Shown: positions 53,648-62,538, numbered from the stretch's first letter. The stretch: DNA of 64,000 nucleotides from Flavobacterium sp. BFFFF1 (GCF_002256285.1 NZ_NKJE01000006.1:21012-85011); one strand, 5' to 3'. A program made the numbers and translations. Notes: generated by a model not told the origin, from the sequence alone.

Positions 53648-54729
53648 AACAGGCAACAGTGTCACTTGACTCACTTTTTTCAAAGGCGGCAGACAACGCT
53701 GACAACGGTTTTCCTTTTGTACTCTACAGAAAGCCAGGCTCTTCTACCCTCAGCGGTTTATTCCAGAAAGACAGCCGGGAATTCACCACGGATACATTTA
53801 TGGAAACCGGATATGTATTTGCACCTTTTTCCGGAAAAACAACATTGCTGATCCCGGAACAAGAGTCAGATTTTTTGTGCTCGCGCGATGCGATTGAAGT
53901 TGAGGAAACAGCACCGTTAAATCTGCCGGATACAACACAGGAAGACAGGGATTCACACATCGGTTTGGTGAATAAGGGGATTGATGCGATCCAGCAGGGT
54001 CGTTTCAGAAAAGTGGTACTGTCACGAAGGGAGGCCTTCGATTTATCTATTTTCGATTGTATCCCAACGTTGAAGAAAATGTTGGTGAATTATCCGGAAG
54101 CGTACGTGTATTGCTGGTTTCATCCCACAACGGGCTTTTGGTTCGGCGCATTTTCAGAACAGCTTTTGAAGGTTAGCGGAAACACACTGTATACGATGGC
54201 TGTGGCGGGAACACAAAAGTGGAAGCCCGAGTTGAATTGGCAGCCAAAAGAACGGGAAGAGCAGCAATTTGTTACCGATTTTATCGCGGGCGAATTGGGG
54301 AAATATGCTGTTTCTGTTGATATCAGTGCGCCCTACAACCTGAAAGCAGGTACGTTGGCACACATTAAGACGGATATCACAGCTTCACTACATCAGGGTA
54401 CGCGTCTGAGGGATATTATTGAATCACTGCACCCGACGCCCGCGGTTTGTGGGTTGCCCAAAAATGAAGCGCTTGACTTTATCATGGCAAATGAAAATTA
54501 CGACAGGCGTTATTATTCGGGGTTCCATGGAGAACTTAATAAGGATTTCCTGAATGGAAACGCCCAAACGGACTTGTTTGTCAACCTGCGCTGCATGGAA
54601 GTCGATTCGGTAAAAAAAACAGCCGGGATTTATGTGGGCGGCGGCATTACCAAAGACAGCAACCCTGAAATGGAATGGCAGGAGACTGTCAATAAATCTG
54701 AAACAATGAAAAAAATATTATCTAAATGA
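53644..54729 (+). CDS. menF: Isochorismate synthase
   Basis: 361 residues of the chorismate-binding family. Conserved blocks are present: RFRKVVLSRREAF, FHPTTGFWFGAFSEQLLKVSG, LHPTPAVCGLPKNEAL and YDRRYYSGFHG, then GIYVGGGITKDSNPEMEWQETVNKS. It converts chorismate to isochorismate, the first step of the classical menaquinone pathway. It overlaps menI and bshB1 by four bases each, so all three are co-translated. Confidence 0.94.
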   Translation: MKQATVSLDSLFSKAADNADNGFPFVLYRKPGSSTLSGLFQKDSREFTTDTFMETGYVFAPFSGKTTLLIPEQESDFLCSRDAIEVEETAPLNLPDTTQEDRDSHIGLVNKGIDAIQQGRFRKVVLSRREAFDLSIFDCIPTLKKMLVNYPEAYVYCWFHPTTGFWFGAFSEQLLKVSGNTLYTMAVAGTQKWKPELNWQPKEREEQQFVTDFIAGELGKYAVSVDISAPYNLKAGTLAHIKTDITASLHQGTRLRDIIESLHPTPAVCGLPKNEALDFIMANENYDRRYYSGFHGELNKDFLNGNAQTDLFVNLRCMEVDSVKKTAGIYVGGGITKDSNPEMEWQETVNKSETMKKILSK

Positions 54730-55451
54730 GCAATATGAAACTTGATATTTTAGCGTTTGGAGCGCACCCCGATGATGTGGAACTCGGATGTGGCGGCACG
54801 TTGGCCAAAGAAGTGGCTAATGGCAGGATGGTAGGCATTGTAGATCTTACCCGCGGAGAGCTCGGCACACGCGGCTCTGCTGAAATCCGTGATCGGGAAG
54901 CCATTGCCGGAGCGAAGGCGCTGGGAATCACTGTTAGAGAAAACTTGAATATGCGCGATGGATTTTTTGTCAATGATGAAAAACACCAGCTGGAAGTGAT
55001 TAAAATGATTCGGAAATACAAACCGGAGATTGTGATCTGCAATGCCATTGAAGACCGTCATGTTGACCATGGCAAGGGAAGTAAATTGGTGTCTGACGCC
55101 TGTTTTCTTTCGGGATTGATAAAAGTGGAAACATCGCTGGACGGTTTGGTGCAGGAAGCATGGCGTCCGAAAGTGGTTTATCACTACATACAATGGAAAA
55201 ACCTGGAACCTGATTTTGTCGTGGACATCTCTGATTTTATCGAACACAAGACCGCCGCGATCCTGGCTTATGATTCCCAGTTTTACAAACCTGGCAGCAC
55301 AGAACCGATTACACCGATCGCTACGAAGAATTTCCTGGAAAGCATCCACTATAGGGCTCAGGATCTGGGAAGGCTTATTGGCAGAGATTACGCAGAAGGT
55401 TTTACGACAGAAAGATATTTGGCCGTCAATAGTTTAGAGGATTTGGTATAA
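54726..55451 (+). CDS. bshB1: Bacillithiol biosynthesis deacetylase BshB1
   Basis: 241 residues from ATG 54726 (ATGA overlap with the menF stop); an ATG three codons later also fits. PIG-L-family zinc deacetylase motifs: AHPDDVELGCGG at about 13-24, LTRGELGTRGS, and DRHVDHGKGSKLV with the distal His. It removes the acetyl group from GlcNAc-malate to make bacillithiol, the low-molecular-weight thiol of many Bacteroidota. Confidence 0.92.
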   Translation: MSNMKLDILAFGAHPDDVELGCGGTLAKEVANGRMVGIVDLTRGELGTRGSAEIRDREAIAGAKALGITVRENLNMRDGFFVNDEKHQLEVIKMIRKYKPEIVICNAIEDRHVDHGKGSKLVSDACFLSGLIKVETSLDGLVQEAWRPKVVYHYIQWKNLEPDFVVDISDFIEHKTAAILAYDSQFYKPGSTEPITPIATKNFLESIHYRAQDLGRLIGRDYAEGFTTERYLAVNSLEDLV

Positions 55452-55467
55452 TTTTTTCGTTTTTTTC

Positions 55468-55499
55468 TTTGCCGAATCAACCTTTTTGCAATATATTTG
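55468..55499 (+). promoter_or_regulatory. Promoter of tRNA-His
   Basis: TTTG at 55468-55471 and TATATTTG at 55492-55499 with a 20-base spacer, 15 bases before the mature tRNA. A clean TTTG-N20-TAnnTTTG match. Confidence 0.7.
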
Positions 55500-55513
55500 C
55501 GCTCACAAAACAC

Positions 55514-55588
55514 GGTGGTTGTAGCTCAGCTGGTTAGAGCATCGGTTTGTGGTGCCGAGGGTCGCCGGTTCGAACCCGGTCATCCACC
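55514..55588 (+). tRNA. trnH: tRNA-His (GTG anticodon)
   Basis: Full cloverleaf: D arm GCTC-AGCTGGTTA-GAGC, anticodon loop TTGTGGT with GTG at 55549-55551, T arm GCCGG-TTCGAAC-CCGGT. The extra G at position -1 (55514) pairs with the discriminator C (55588), the identity mark of tRNA-His. The acceptor stem has one T-T mismatch in its fifth pair. The CCA end is not encoded. Confidence 0.95.
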
Positions 55589-55596
55589 CAGAATTT

Positions 55597-55620
55597 AAGC
55601 CTTGAGGAAACTCAGGGCTT
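55597..55620 (+). terminator. Rho-independent terminator
   Basis: Arms AAGCCTTGAG / CTCAGGGCTT (one G-T pair) with a GAAA tetraloop followed by TTTTT, just after tRNA-His. Confidence 0.9.
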
Positions 55621-55702
55621 TTTTTGTGGATTATTGCCAATAAAAACCTAAAATGGTTTTATGGCTGGACGTTAATCTTTAAATTTAGGTAAAAAAGAAA
55701 CT

Positions 55703-55966
55703 ATGTCAGCATTTATCTCCATTGGACACCGCATCACCGTACCCTCATTGAGGGACTTTATCATTACACATACGCTAAATGCCGGGGACTCTCTCGTGGT
55801 AAGCTCCCAGGATTTTCAGGAATTGGTTCATGAAATAAAAAGTTCAGGCGAAGGCATCCCTGATATTCCATTCAACCTGCTGGGGGTAAACATTCTCCAG
55901 GATCCAACCGATGCCGTGCCGGTTGGTAAGCTGCAAATTGTAAAGAACGAGCAATCGTATCTATAA
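55703..55966 (+). CDS. Small conserved protein of unknown function
   Basis: 87 residues with no signal peptide; beta/alpha pattern (SAFISIGHRITVPSLRDFIITHTLNAGDSLVVSSQDFQELVHEI, then VGKLQIVKNE). It lies on its own, convergent with the following hydrolase gene with no gap. Family unknown. Confidence 0.7.
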   Translation: MSAFISIGHRITVPSLRDFIITHTLNAGDSLVVSSQDFQELVHEIKSSGEGIPDIPFNLLGVNILQDPTDAVPVGKLQIVKNEQSYL

Positions 55967-56884
55967 TTAAATCTGGCTTTTAATAATTCTTAAGAATTCA
56001 TTTTGCTGATCGATAAAAACGTTATGCGAGCAGTTCTCGAGATAAAAAACCTTATCGGTACCGATCAGTTTGCTTAAATCTTCAATCTGTGCTGATGCAT
56101 ATAGGCCGTCGTCTTTACCATAAAGGGCGATGACCTTTATTTTTTTCGATAATTTTTCAATACTGCCGGAAAGGTTCAGCGCAGTGTATTTTTCATTTTT
56201 CCAGAATCCTGTTGGGCCTTGCTGCGTCATTTGTGTAGCCAATTTGAAATCGGGGCTTTTTCTCAGGTCGTCATATATTTTCTGGGCTTCCGGACTGATA
56301 TTTTTAGGTTTGTAGAATCCATTCTGCATAGCGTACATGAAACAATAACTACTGTATTCCAGGCTGCTTTTATCCATTTTTTCAAGCATATCCATATATC
56401 CGAGACTAGAGGAGTCATTTTTATCGGTGTAGATTTTTCTACAGCGCGCAATGATATTTGTAAACGACTCCTGCAGTGATATTGGTGCACCCACTAAAAT
56501 AACCGCATTTACTTTTTCCGCGAATTTTTCGGCATAAAGCGTGGCGATTACCCCGCCAAAACTGTGGCCCATTAAATTGATCTTGCCGATTTTGTATTTG
56601 GTTAGAATGGAATTGATGTCTGAAAAAGTTTCTTCAAAAGTGAACTTTGCATTGGCATCTGTCGAGCGGCCTTCACCGCGACGGTCATAAAGAATTACAA
56701 AATATCCTTCATCTGCAAGTTTTTGAGCCGTGGTTGATTCAAAATTAACGCTATTGTAGCCGGGCCCACCGTGCAGAAATAGGACTGGTTTTGCTGTTTC
56801 AGACCCATAGGTTTTCACAAAAAGTTCTTGCGCGGATGCGTTTGCCGCAAAAACAATAAATAGCAATAGGATAATTTTCTTCAT
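55967..56884 (-). CDS. Secreted alpha/beta hydrolase, proline-iminopeptidase-like
   Basis: 305 residues with a signal peptide (about 1-18). Oxyanion motif LHGGPGYNSVN (about 36-46), DRRGEGRST, and nucleophile elbow GHSFGGVIA (Ser about 108), then Asp and His near the C-terminus (YGKDDGLY, NCSHNVF). The layout resembles S33 proline iminopeptidases/esterases. It lies 12 bases after the M28 peptidase gene, so the two may form a peptide-degrading pair. Confidence 0.88.
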   Translation of the reverse strand: MKKIILLLFIVFAANASAQELFVKTYGSETAKPVLFLHGGPGYNSVNFESTTAQKLADEGYFVILYDRRGEGRSTDANAKFTFEETFSDINSILTKYKIGKINLMGHSFGGVIATLYAEKFAEKVNAVILVGAPISLQESFTNIIARCRKIYTDKNDSSSLGYMDMLEKMDKSSLEYSSYCFMYAMQNGFYKPKNISPEAQKIYDDLRKSPDFKLATQMTQQGPTGFWKNEKYTALNLSGSIEKLSKKIKVIALYGKDDGLYASAQIEDLSKLIGTDKVFYLENCSHNVFIDQQNEFLRIIKSQI

Positions 56885-56896
56885 ATTTATGACATA

Positions 56897-57901
56897 TTAT
56901 TTTCCGTCTTTGTCCACCACGATACGTTCTACGCGGTTTGCCAATTCCCACGCAATTGCGAACGCAAGTTTTGTTCTTTTTTCCAGTGCATCGAATTCAA
57001 TTTTATCTACTTCATCGGTATCCTTGTGATAGTCTGCATGCGTCCCGTTAAAAAGGAATACCGATGGGATGCCATTCTTAGCAAAATTATAGTGGTCCGA
57101 GCGGTAGTAAAATCGATTTGGGTCTTTGCGGCTATTGTATTTGTAGTCCAGCTCAAGGTTTACGAGGCTATTTGCCTCTTCGCAAATGTTGTAAAGGTCT
57201 GTGGAAAGGTAATCCGAGCCAATCAGGTAGATATAATTATTGGTAGTTTTGTGAAATTCATCACGTCTTCCGATCATGTCAATATTGACATCTGCAACGG
57301 TATTCGCTAGCGGAAACAAAGGATGTTCTGAGTAATACCTGGAGCCATGAAGGCCATGTTCTTCGCCGGTAACGTGTAATATTAATACCGACCGCTTGGG
57401 GCCATGACCGTCTTTTTTAGCTTTCTCGAAAGCCTGCGCAATCTCCATCAACCCGACCGTTCCAGAGCCATCATCATCGGCACCATTATAGACTTTTCCG
57501 TTTTTAACGCCGACGTGATCGTAGTGGGCAGAGACCACAACAATTTCCGCAGGCTTTTCCGAGCCTTCGATAAACGCCCAGATGTTTTCCGAGTCAGGCA
57601 GGCTTTCCCCGTATTTTTCATTCATGTATGCAGCGGGAACTGTTTGGTAGTAACTTTCAGCACCCGTTGGAAATGAAACCCCATCTGCCTGATATTGTGC
57701 TACGATGTATTTTCCGGCTTTTTTTTGTCCTTCGGAACCCGTTTCCCGTCCCTCCATCGCATCGGATGAAACGATTGTCAAGTGTTTCTTCAGTTCCTCA
57801 GCGGTAATCGTATTCATGTATTTTTGCTCATAAACCAGCGGTTTTTTGATGGAACATCCTACAGATATTGCAAGTACTGTGAGCCATAATATGTTTTTCA
57901 T
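56897..57901 (-). CDS. Secreted M28-family zinc aminopeptidase
   Basis: 334 residues with a lipobox-like start (AISVGCSI, Cys16), so probably a lipoprotein. Zinc ligands and catalytic Glu are visible: SAHYDHVG (His, about 125), GADDDGSG (Asp), TGEEHGLHGS (catalytic Glu then Glu ligand), NIDMIGR (Asp) and HYNFAKNGIPSVFLF (His). It cleaves N-terminal residues from peptides outside the inner membrane. Confidence 0.93.
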   Translation of the reverse strand: MKNILWLTVLAISVGCSIKKPLVYEQKYMNTITAEELKKHLTIVSSDAMEGRETGSEGQKKAGKYIVAQYQADGVSFPTGAESYYQTVPAAYMNEKYGESLPDSENIWAFIEGSEKPAEIVVVSAHYDHVGVKNGKVYNGADDDGSGTVGLMEIAQAFEKAKKDGHGPKRSVLILHVTGEEHGLHGSRYYSEHPLFPLANTVADVNIDMIGRRDEFHKTTNNYIYLIGSDYLSTDLYNICEEANSLVNLELDYKYNSRKDPNRFYYRSDHYNFAKNGIPSVFLFNGTHADYHKDTDEVDKIEFDALEKRTKLAFAIAWELANRVERIVVDKDGK

Positions 57902-57902
57902 T

Positions 57903-58997
57903 TTAGTGTAGGTTAATTAACGTGTAAACCATAAAGCTAAGCAATAAAATAAAAACGATGATAAAGTTGATGAAAAACAATACTGCCGTTTTAATAAATG
58001 ACACGCCTCTCGATTCGCCATAGAAACGATGATGCGCCGGAAAGAAGTAGTACAGCATCCAGCAAATGACGCCAAATATCATGATTTGTGAAATGAGATC
58101 AGCTATGTCAGAATGCAACAGTGTCAACACTGAATCCAGCGAAATTGAGATAAGGGTCACCAGCAAAAGGAATGAAAAGTAATGCAGCGTAAATATGCCA
58201 TGATCGAAGTAGTACCAACGTTTCTTACTATGGAACAGCCAAAGAAAGAACGCAAATATCGGCATGTAGATGAACAGTACTTTCGGAAAATTATGCAGGA
58301 ATGATTCCTTGAACTTATTCACCAGTTCTTCCCCGGTCATGCCTTTTTGGTTTATGAGTGTCATTTTCCGGTAAAACCAATATTTTACCGGACTGAATTT
58401 TTTGCTTTCGGGAAGCGAATGCTGTACTGAATCGAGTTGTCGGACAGTTCTGTAACCGAATTCTTCCCCAATTTTCACGGCTTTATAGTTTTTCTCGAGA
58501 CTTTGCTTCATGCTTTCTGCTTCGTCTTTGGTAAAAAGGCCTGCGACACGTAGCGAATCAACTTTCTTCTGCTTTATCTCAACAGCTTCAATTTCCCGTA
58601 ATTCCGCCATCTCTGCCGGCGTTAGTTTAAGTCCCGCAGGCGGTCTGATTTCCCGCAGGGGTTTTGACTCCAGCTCGGTTCCTTCTGCTACAATCGATAT
58701 GACAAAAAAGGTGATGAAACTGATAAAAATGTAAAGTCTGACCGGCGCGAGATAGGAGAGCCTTTTACCAGACAGGTATTCTTTGGAAAGCGAAGCGGGC
58801 TTAAGTAGTAAATTCCGGATGGTTTTCCAGAATGCATTTTCATAATGCGTCAGGTCTTCAAAGAAATGGATAAAGAGGTGGTGAAAAGTTTTACGGGAGT
58901 CCGTGTTCTCCTGGCCACAATTCGGGCAAAATCGCTGATGCACGACATGGTTGCAATTCAGGCAGGTCTTATCACTTCTCAGTTGGTTTTTGGACAT
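57903..58997 (-). CDS. DUF3667 protein, paralog 3 (long form)
   Basis: 364 residues with the DUF3667 N-terminus: zinc ribbon CLNCNHVVHQRFCPNCGQ, then THYENAFWKTIRNLLLKPASLSKEYLSGKRLSYLAPVRLY. A long charged insertion follows (about 115-215, EMAELREIEAVEIKQKKVDSLRVAGLF), then four or so membrane helices. Longer than the two tandem paralogs at 45364-46984 and clearly diverged from them. It starts the operon with the M28 and hydrolase genes (one-base gap to the M28 gene). Confidence 0.9.
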   Translation of the reverse strand: MSKNQLRSDKTCLNCNHVVHQRFCPNCGQENTDSRKTFHHLFIHFFEDLTHYENAFWKTIRNLLLKPASLSKEYLSGKRLSYLAPVRLYIFISFITFFVISIVAEGTELESKPLREIRPPAGLKLTPAEMAELREIEAVEIKQKKVDSLRVAGLFTKDEAESMKQSLEKNYKAVKIGEEFGYRTVRQLDSVQHSLPESKKFSPVKYWFYRKMTLINQKGMTGEELVNKFKESFLHNFPKVLFIYMPIFAFFLWLFHSKKRWYYFDHGIFTLHYFSFLLLVTLISISLDSVLTLLHSDIADLISQIMIFGVICWMLYYFFPAHHRFYGESRGVSFIKTAVLFFINFIIVFILLLSFMVYTLINLH

Positions 58998-59078
58998 AAA
59001 AAAGGTATAGCTCTGGTTAGGTTTAGGAGATAAATCTACTAAAAAAAACAGAATTATACCGTTTTGGGCCGTGATTCG

Positions 59079-59843
59079 CTATTTTAGCACTTCTTTTAGG
59101 AAGGTGAGCATATGCTCCCACGAGCGTTTGTCAGCCTTTTCGTTGTATGCCGCGCCTTTTGAATTATCATTTCCTGCATAAGGATCGGTGAACGCGTGAA
59201 CGGCATTGGCATAATAAACCATTTGCCAATCGGCTTTCGATTCGTTCATTTCCTGCTGGAAAGCTGCTACTTCTGCAGGAGGAACATTTGGATCATCAGC
59301 GCCGTGCAGCACGAGTACTTTTGTTGAGATTGGCTCGTTTGTCCTAGCGGTATCTTTTTTCAATCCGCCATGAAATGAAACGATGCCTTTCACAGGCATT
59401 CCGGAGCGCGCTGCTTCAAGTGCGCCAGTGCCGCCAAAACAATAGCCGATAACGACAATTTTGTTGGCATCTGCACCGGATTTGATCAATTGTTCCAATG
59501 CAAGACTGATCCGCTTTTGGTAAGATTTAAAATTCTGTTTGTAAAATCCGGCCTGTTTCCCTGCTTCAGCTGCGTCTTTTGGGTAATTTCCTTCTCCATA
59601 GATATCGGCGATAAACGCGTAATACCCCAGTTCAGCTAATTTTTTTGCGCTTTCTTTTGCGTGTTCATCAATGCCTTTCCATGCAGGAAGAATCAGGATT
59701 CCTTTAGTTTCTTTGCCTAATTTAGTTGGCACAATCGAAAATCCATTTAACTTTTGATCACCATCATTGTAGGCGACTGCCTTTAGTTGTGCTGAGAGGT
59801 GAATCGAAACCAACAATAACAGGAGTAGGTAAATTTTTTTCAT
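59079..59843 (-). CDS. Secreted dienelactone-hydrolase-family protein
   Basis: 254 residues from MKKIYLLLLLL, a signal peptide of about 18 residues. Alpha/beta hydrolase with the DLH nucleophile motif GYCFGGTGALE (Cys about 130), then Asp (LVLHGADDPNVP) and His (ANAVHAFTDP). Although named after dienelactone hydrolase, exported members may act on other esters. Stand-alone gene. Confidence 0.9.
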   Translation of the reverse strand: MKKIYLLLLLLVSIHLSAQLKAVAYNDGDQKLNGFSIVPTKLGKETKGILILPAWKGIDEHAKESAKKLAELGYYAFIADIYGEGNYPKDAAEAGKQAGFYKQNFKSYQKRISLALEQLIKSGADANKIVVIGYCFGGTGALEAARSGMPVKGIVSFHGGLKKDTARTNEPISTKVLVLHGADDPNVPPAEVAAFQQEMNESKADWQMVYYANAVHAFTDPYAGNDNSKGAAYNEKADKRSWEHMLTFLKEVLK

Positions 59844-59946
59844 TTTTTTGCTTTTAAACAAATATCGGGAATTGTTTTGGGCGAAGGATAAAGCTGTTGA
59901 AAATTAACGTTTGTTTTAATAGCTTTGGGATCTAAAAGAAAATGAG

Positions 59947-60402
59947 ATGGATACTAAAGTAATAACGGTTGAGGCATATTTTGAAGCAGTGCCTGAAGAC
60001 AGGAAAGTCGCGATGCAGACTTTGAGAAAAGTGGTTAAGGAAAATCTTCCGGAAGGATTTACTGAGGGGATGGGATATGGAATGGCGTGCTACGTGGTAC
60101 CGCATTCGATGTATCCGGCAGGTTACCATTGCGATCCAAAAATGCCGCTGCCTTTTATCAGTATTGCGTCTCAGAAGAATTTTATTGCGTTGCACCATAT
60201 GGGTATTTATGGGAGCAAAGACCTATTGGATTGGTTTCAGTCCGAATACCCTAAACATTCAAAATATAAACTGGATATGGGAAAAGGATGTATTCGGTTT
60301 AAAAAGCCTGATGACATACCGTTTGCACTTATTGCGGAATTGTGTAAAAAAATTACGGTAGATGATTGGATTACACTGTATGAGTCAAATTTGAAAAGAT
60401 AG
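59947..60402 (+). CDS. DUF1801 domain protein
   Basis: 151 residues, the classical DUF1801 pattern: VEAYFEAVPEDRKVAMQTLRKVVKENLPEGFTEGMGYGMACYVVPHSMYP at the start and DMGKGCIRFKKPDDIPFALIAELCKKI at the end. Cytoplasmic, function unknown. A distant relative is at 41568-41999. Confidence 0.9.
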   Translation: MDTKVITVEAYFEAVPEDRKVAMQTLRKVVKENLPEGFTEGMGYGMACYVVPHSMYPAGYHCDPKMPLPFISIASQKNFIALHHMGIYGSKDLLDWFQSEYPKHSKYKLDMGKGCIRFKKPDDIPFALIAELCKKITVDDWITLYESNLKR

Positions 60403-60403
60403 C

Positions 60404-60562
60404 TTATCTGAATAAAGTGTAGACTGCCATACCCATAATTAATACAGTGATTACGAGCAGAAAGCGAATTAAGCCAATTTGCGGATCATAGTCTTTGTTT
60501 TTACTTAAAATAAGTTTTCTGTGATTGCGCTGGGGTTTCATGTTTTTTAAGTGTTTTGCCAT
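60404..60562 (-). CDS. 52-residue membrane protein (short ORF found by eye)
   Basis: Begins MAKHLKNMKPQRNHRKL, a basic N-terminus, then a single hydrophobic helix at about 31-49 (LIRFLLVITVLIMGMAVYTLF). It is convergent with the DUF1801 gene with one base between the stop codons. An internal ATG at codon 8 is another possible start. It resembles tail-anchored small proteins; its role is unknown. Confidence 0.6.
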   Translation of the reverse strand: MAKHLKNMKPQRNHRKLILSKNKDYDPQIGLIRFLLVITVLIMGMAVYTLFR

Positions 60563-60730
60563 GCTGTATAAACAAATATACACTGAGACAGCTATTTATT
60601 TTGTAAAATTACTATACGATTACTTAAGGCACAATACCTGAAAACCCTGATTTTTCTGAGCAGAATATGGGATCATTTTAACGCTGTCGCTACGTGTTTA
60701 GCCAGTATTACTAAACGGTAGTTAAAAAAA

Positions 60731-60746
60731 TCAGGGTTTACCCTGA
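60731..60746 (+). promoter_or_regulatory. Palindromic site A, TCAGGGTTTACCCTGA
   Basis: Perfect seven-base arms around TT. Its centre is 22 bases from site B. An upstream half-site (AAACCCTGA) is at 60642-60650. Likely binding site of the LuxR-type response regulator encoded at 62539-63231; this link is inference. Confidence 0.7.
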
Positions 60747-60752
60747 GTACTA

Positions 60753-60768
60753 TCAGGGTAAACCCTGA
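60753..60768 (+). promoter_or_regulatory. Palindromic site B, TCAGGGTAAACCCTGA
   Basis: Reverse complement of site A with perfect seven-base arms. It is 22 bases downstream, centre to centre, and about 30 bases before the TTAATTTG box at 60791-60798, consistent with an activator contacting polymerase. Confidence 0.7.
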
Positions 60769-60828
60769 TGGATTATTGTTTTTTTTTGTTTTAATTTGTT
60801 TCAAACAATTAAACCCCTTACAAATATT

Positions 60829-61143
60829 ATGGAACCAATTCAAAACGCAGGAGAATCAATCAGCCTGGATGAGGCTAAAACGATGACCAGAGATTTCAGA
60901 AATTTATACCCAAATTCAACGAAAGGGTATATGATATCGGCGGTAAACATTCAACAGATTTTGAACCAGGATGGCTGCCAGGGCTTAAGGATTTACAATG
61001 GTTATGATGCGGCAAATAAGGCGACAAATCTGGTAATCGTGGGGACGGATTCCAGTGGTAACGACTTGTACGAAGGTGTGATTATGGATAGGACGAAACC
61101 GTGTCCGTCCGATTGTGATAACTCGAGCCCTTTATGCTACTAA
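60829..61143 (+). CDS. Small conserved protein with Cys-rich tail, first gene of the two-component cassette
   Basis: 104 residues from ATG 60829 (MEPIQNAGES); the longer frame reaches back into the promoter. No signal peptide. The body is mixed (DEAKTMTRDFRNLYPNSTKGYMISAVNIQQILNQDGCQGLRIYNGYD, NLVIVGTDSSGNDLYEGVIMD) and the end has a Cys cluster (CPSDCDNSSPLC). I know no family. It lies below the twin palindromes and 11 bases ahead of the membrane protein of the cassette. Confidence 0.75.
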   Translation: MEPIQNAGESISLDEAKTMTRDFRNLYPNSTKGYMISAVNIQQILNQDGCQGLRIYNGYDAANKATNLVIVGTDSSGNDLYEGVIMDRTKPCPSDCDNSSPLCY

Positions 61144-61154
61144 AATAATAAAAG

Positions 61155-61799
61155 ATGTCTCAATTTGTTTTTTATTTAAATACAATAATTGGATTCTCAC
61201 TTTTGATTATCTATTTCAAAAGAAAGAAAACTAAACAATTTGAGGCATCTTTAATAGTTCCTTTTTTATATTTAGAGCTATTTTCAAACTTATATGAGCT
61301 GATTGCGACCGATATTTTTTCAGTTCATTCAGCGGTATATTTTAAAGTGTACATTTTTCTTGAGTTTTATGTGCTGCTAAATCTCTTTTATAAATTATCC
61401 GGGAAAACAATGAAATGGCTGTACATTTCTTTTGGAGTGCTGTTTTTATTGTTTTTTATTTTTGCATGTCTTGGCTTTGAATGGTCATTCAGCCAGAGTT
61501 TGAAAACAGACTCGTATCTATCTGCATTTGAATTGATTGTGATTTACGTGCTTGCAATTCATTGGTTTACAAGGTTATTTAAGTACTTGCCCGATATATC
61601 GCTTTTAGATATGCCAAATTTTTACTTCGTTTCAGGGTTGATAATTTACCTTTCAGGACCTATATTCTTGTTTCTGGTAAGCAGCCAGATTTTAAGTTCA
61701 GACCCTGAAAAATTTGGAGAATACTGGATTATCAATAATATCTTCAATATTATCTTAAAATTATTTTTAATTAAAGGCATATGGAAAATCAAGAAGTAA
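61155..61799 (+). CDS. Seven-helix membrane protein of the two-component cassette
   Basis: 214 residues with about seven membrane helices (about 4-21, 32-52, 58-81, 88-107, 120-140, 153-176, 189-209). Between the first two helices is a basic loop. The start overlaps nothing upstream; the end overlaps the histidine kinase gene by 19 bases, so they are co-translated. It may be a sensor subunit or input domain for the kinase, which has only one helix of its own. Confidence 0.8.
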   Translation: MSQFVFYLNTIIGFSLLIIYFKRKKTKQFEASLIVPFLYLELFSNLYELIATDIFSVHSAVYFKVYIFLEFYVLLNLFYKLSGKTMKWLYISFGVLFLLFFIFACLGFEWSFSQSLKTDSYLSAFELIVIYVLAIHWFTRLFKYLPDISLLDMPNFYFVSGLIIYLSGPIFLFLVSSQILSSDPEKFGEYWIINNIFNIILKLFLIKGIWKIKK

Positions 61800-62536
61800 A
61801 CACCATTCTTTTAGTCGGAACTTCCGTAATGCTTTTCCTCGGATGTGGACTTATTTTCATCGTATTTTTTTACCAAAACCACTTGGCAAAAATTAAAAGG
61901 AAGGAAGCTGAAGTACTGCTGAAAGCCAACTTAGAGAGCGAGAAAAATGAACGTAAACGCATCGCTGCAGACATTCACGATGGGTTATCGGGAGACCTTA
62001 ATGCCATCCGAAATTTTGTGAGTATATTTCAAAAAATCGAAGCCGACCCTGAAAAAAGCGACATGCTCAAAAGTATCAAGACAGGTGTGGAAGCCGCATT
62101 GGAAAACACGCGCGCCATCTCATATAAACTGATGCCGCCCTTACTTGAGTCGGCTGGAATTGTAGTAGCGCTCGATGATTATTTCCAGCGTGTCTCTATT
62201 GCAACCAAAATTGTGTTCACAATTGATGAGAAAGCAGAGTTAAAATTAGATGCGTCTACCGCTTATGAGATTTTCAGAATTGTTCAGGAGTTCACTACAA
62301 ACATGGTCAAATACGGCAACGCAAGCCATTTTACGGTAGTTTTTTCATCTACTTCAGCTCATCAGATTGTTGAGATGTTTGATGACGGAGTAGGATACGA
62401 TATTGAGGCGCTTTTTAAGTCCTCGAAAGGTGCCGGCATCTCAAACATCAGGTCGAGGGTAAAAATACTGGAGGCCAAATTAGAACAGCGACCCACCGAA
62501 GCAGGGAATCATTTTGTAATTATGCTAAAAAAATAA
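61781..62536 (+). CDS. Sensor histidine kinase (NarL/DesK type, HisKA_3-like)
   Basis: 251 residues: one membrane helix (about 8-31), then a dimerisation helix with phospho-acceptor His66 in ERKRIAADIHDGLSGDL, then a HATPase domain with N-box QEFTTNMVKY, G1 DDGVGYD and G2 GAGISNI. It has no periplasmic sensor domain, so the seven-helix protein upstream may supply the input. It phosphorylates the response regulator encoded next. Confidence 0.92.
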   Translation: MENQEVNTILLVGTSVMLFLGCGLIFIVFFYQNHLAKIKRKEAEVLLKANLESEKNERKRIAADIHDGLSGDLNAIRNFVSIFQKIEADPEKSDMLKSIKTGVEAALENTRAISYKLMPPLLESAGIVVALDDYFQRVSIATKIVFTIDEKAELKLDASTAYEIFRIVQEFTTNMVKYGNASHFTVVFSSTSAHQIVEMFDDGVGYDIEALFKSSKGAGISNIRSRVKILEAKLEQRPTEAGNHFVIMLKK

Positions 62537-62538
62537 CG

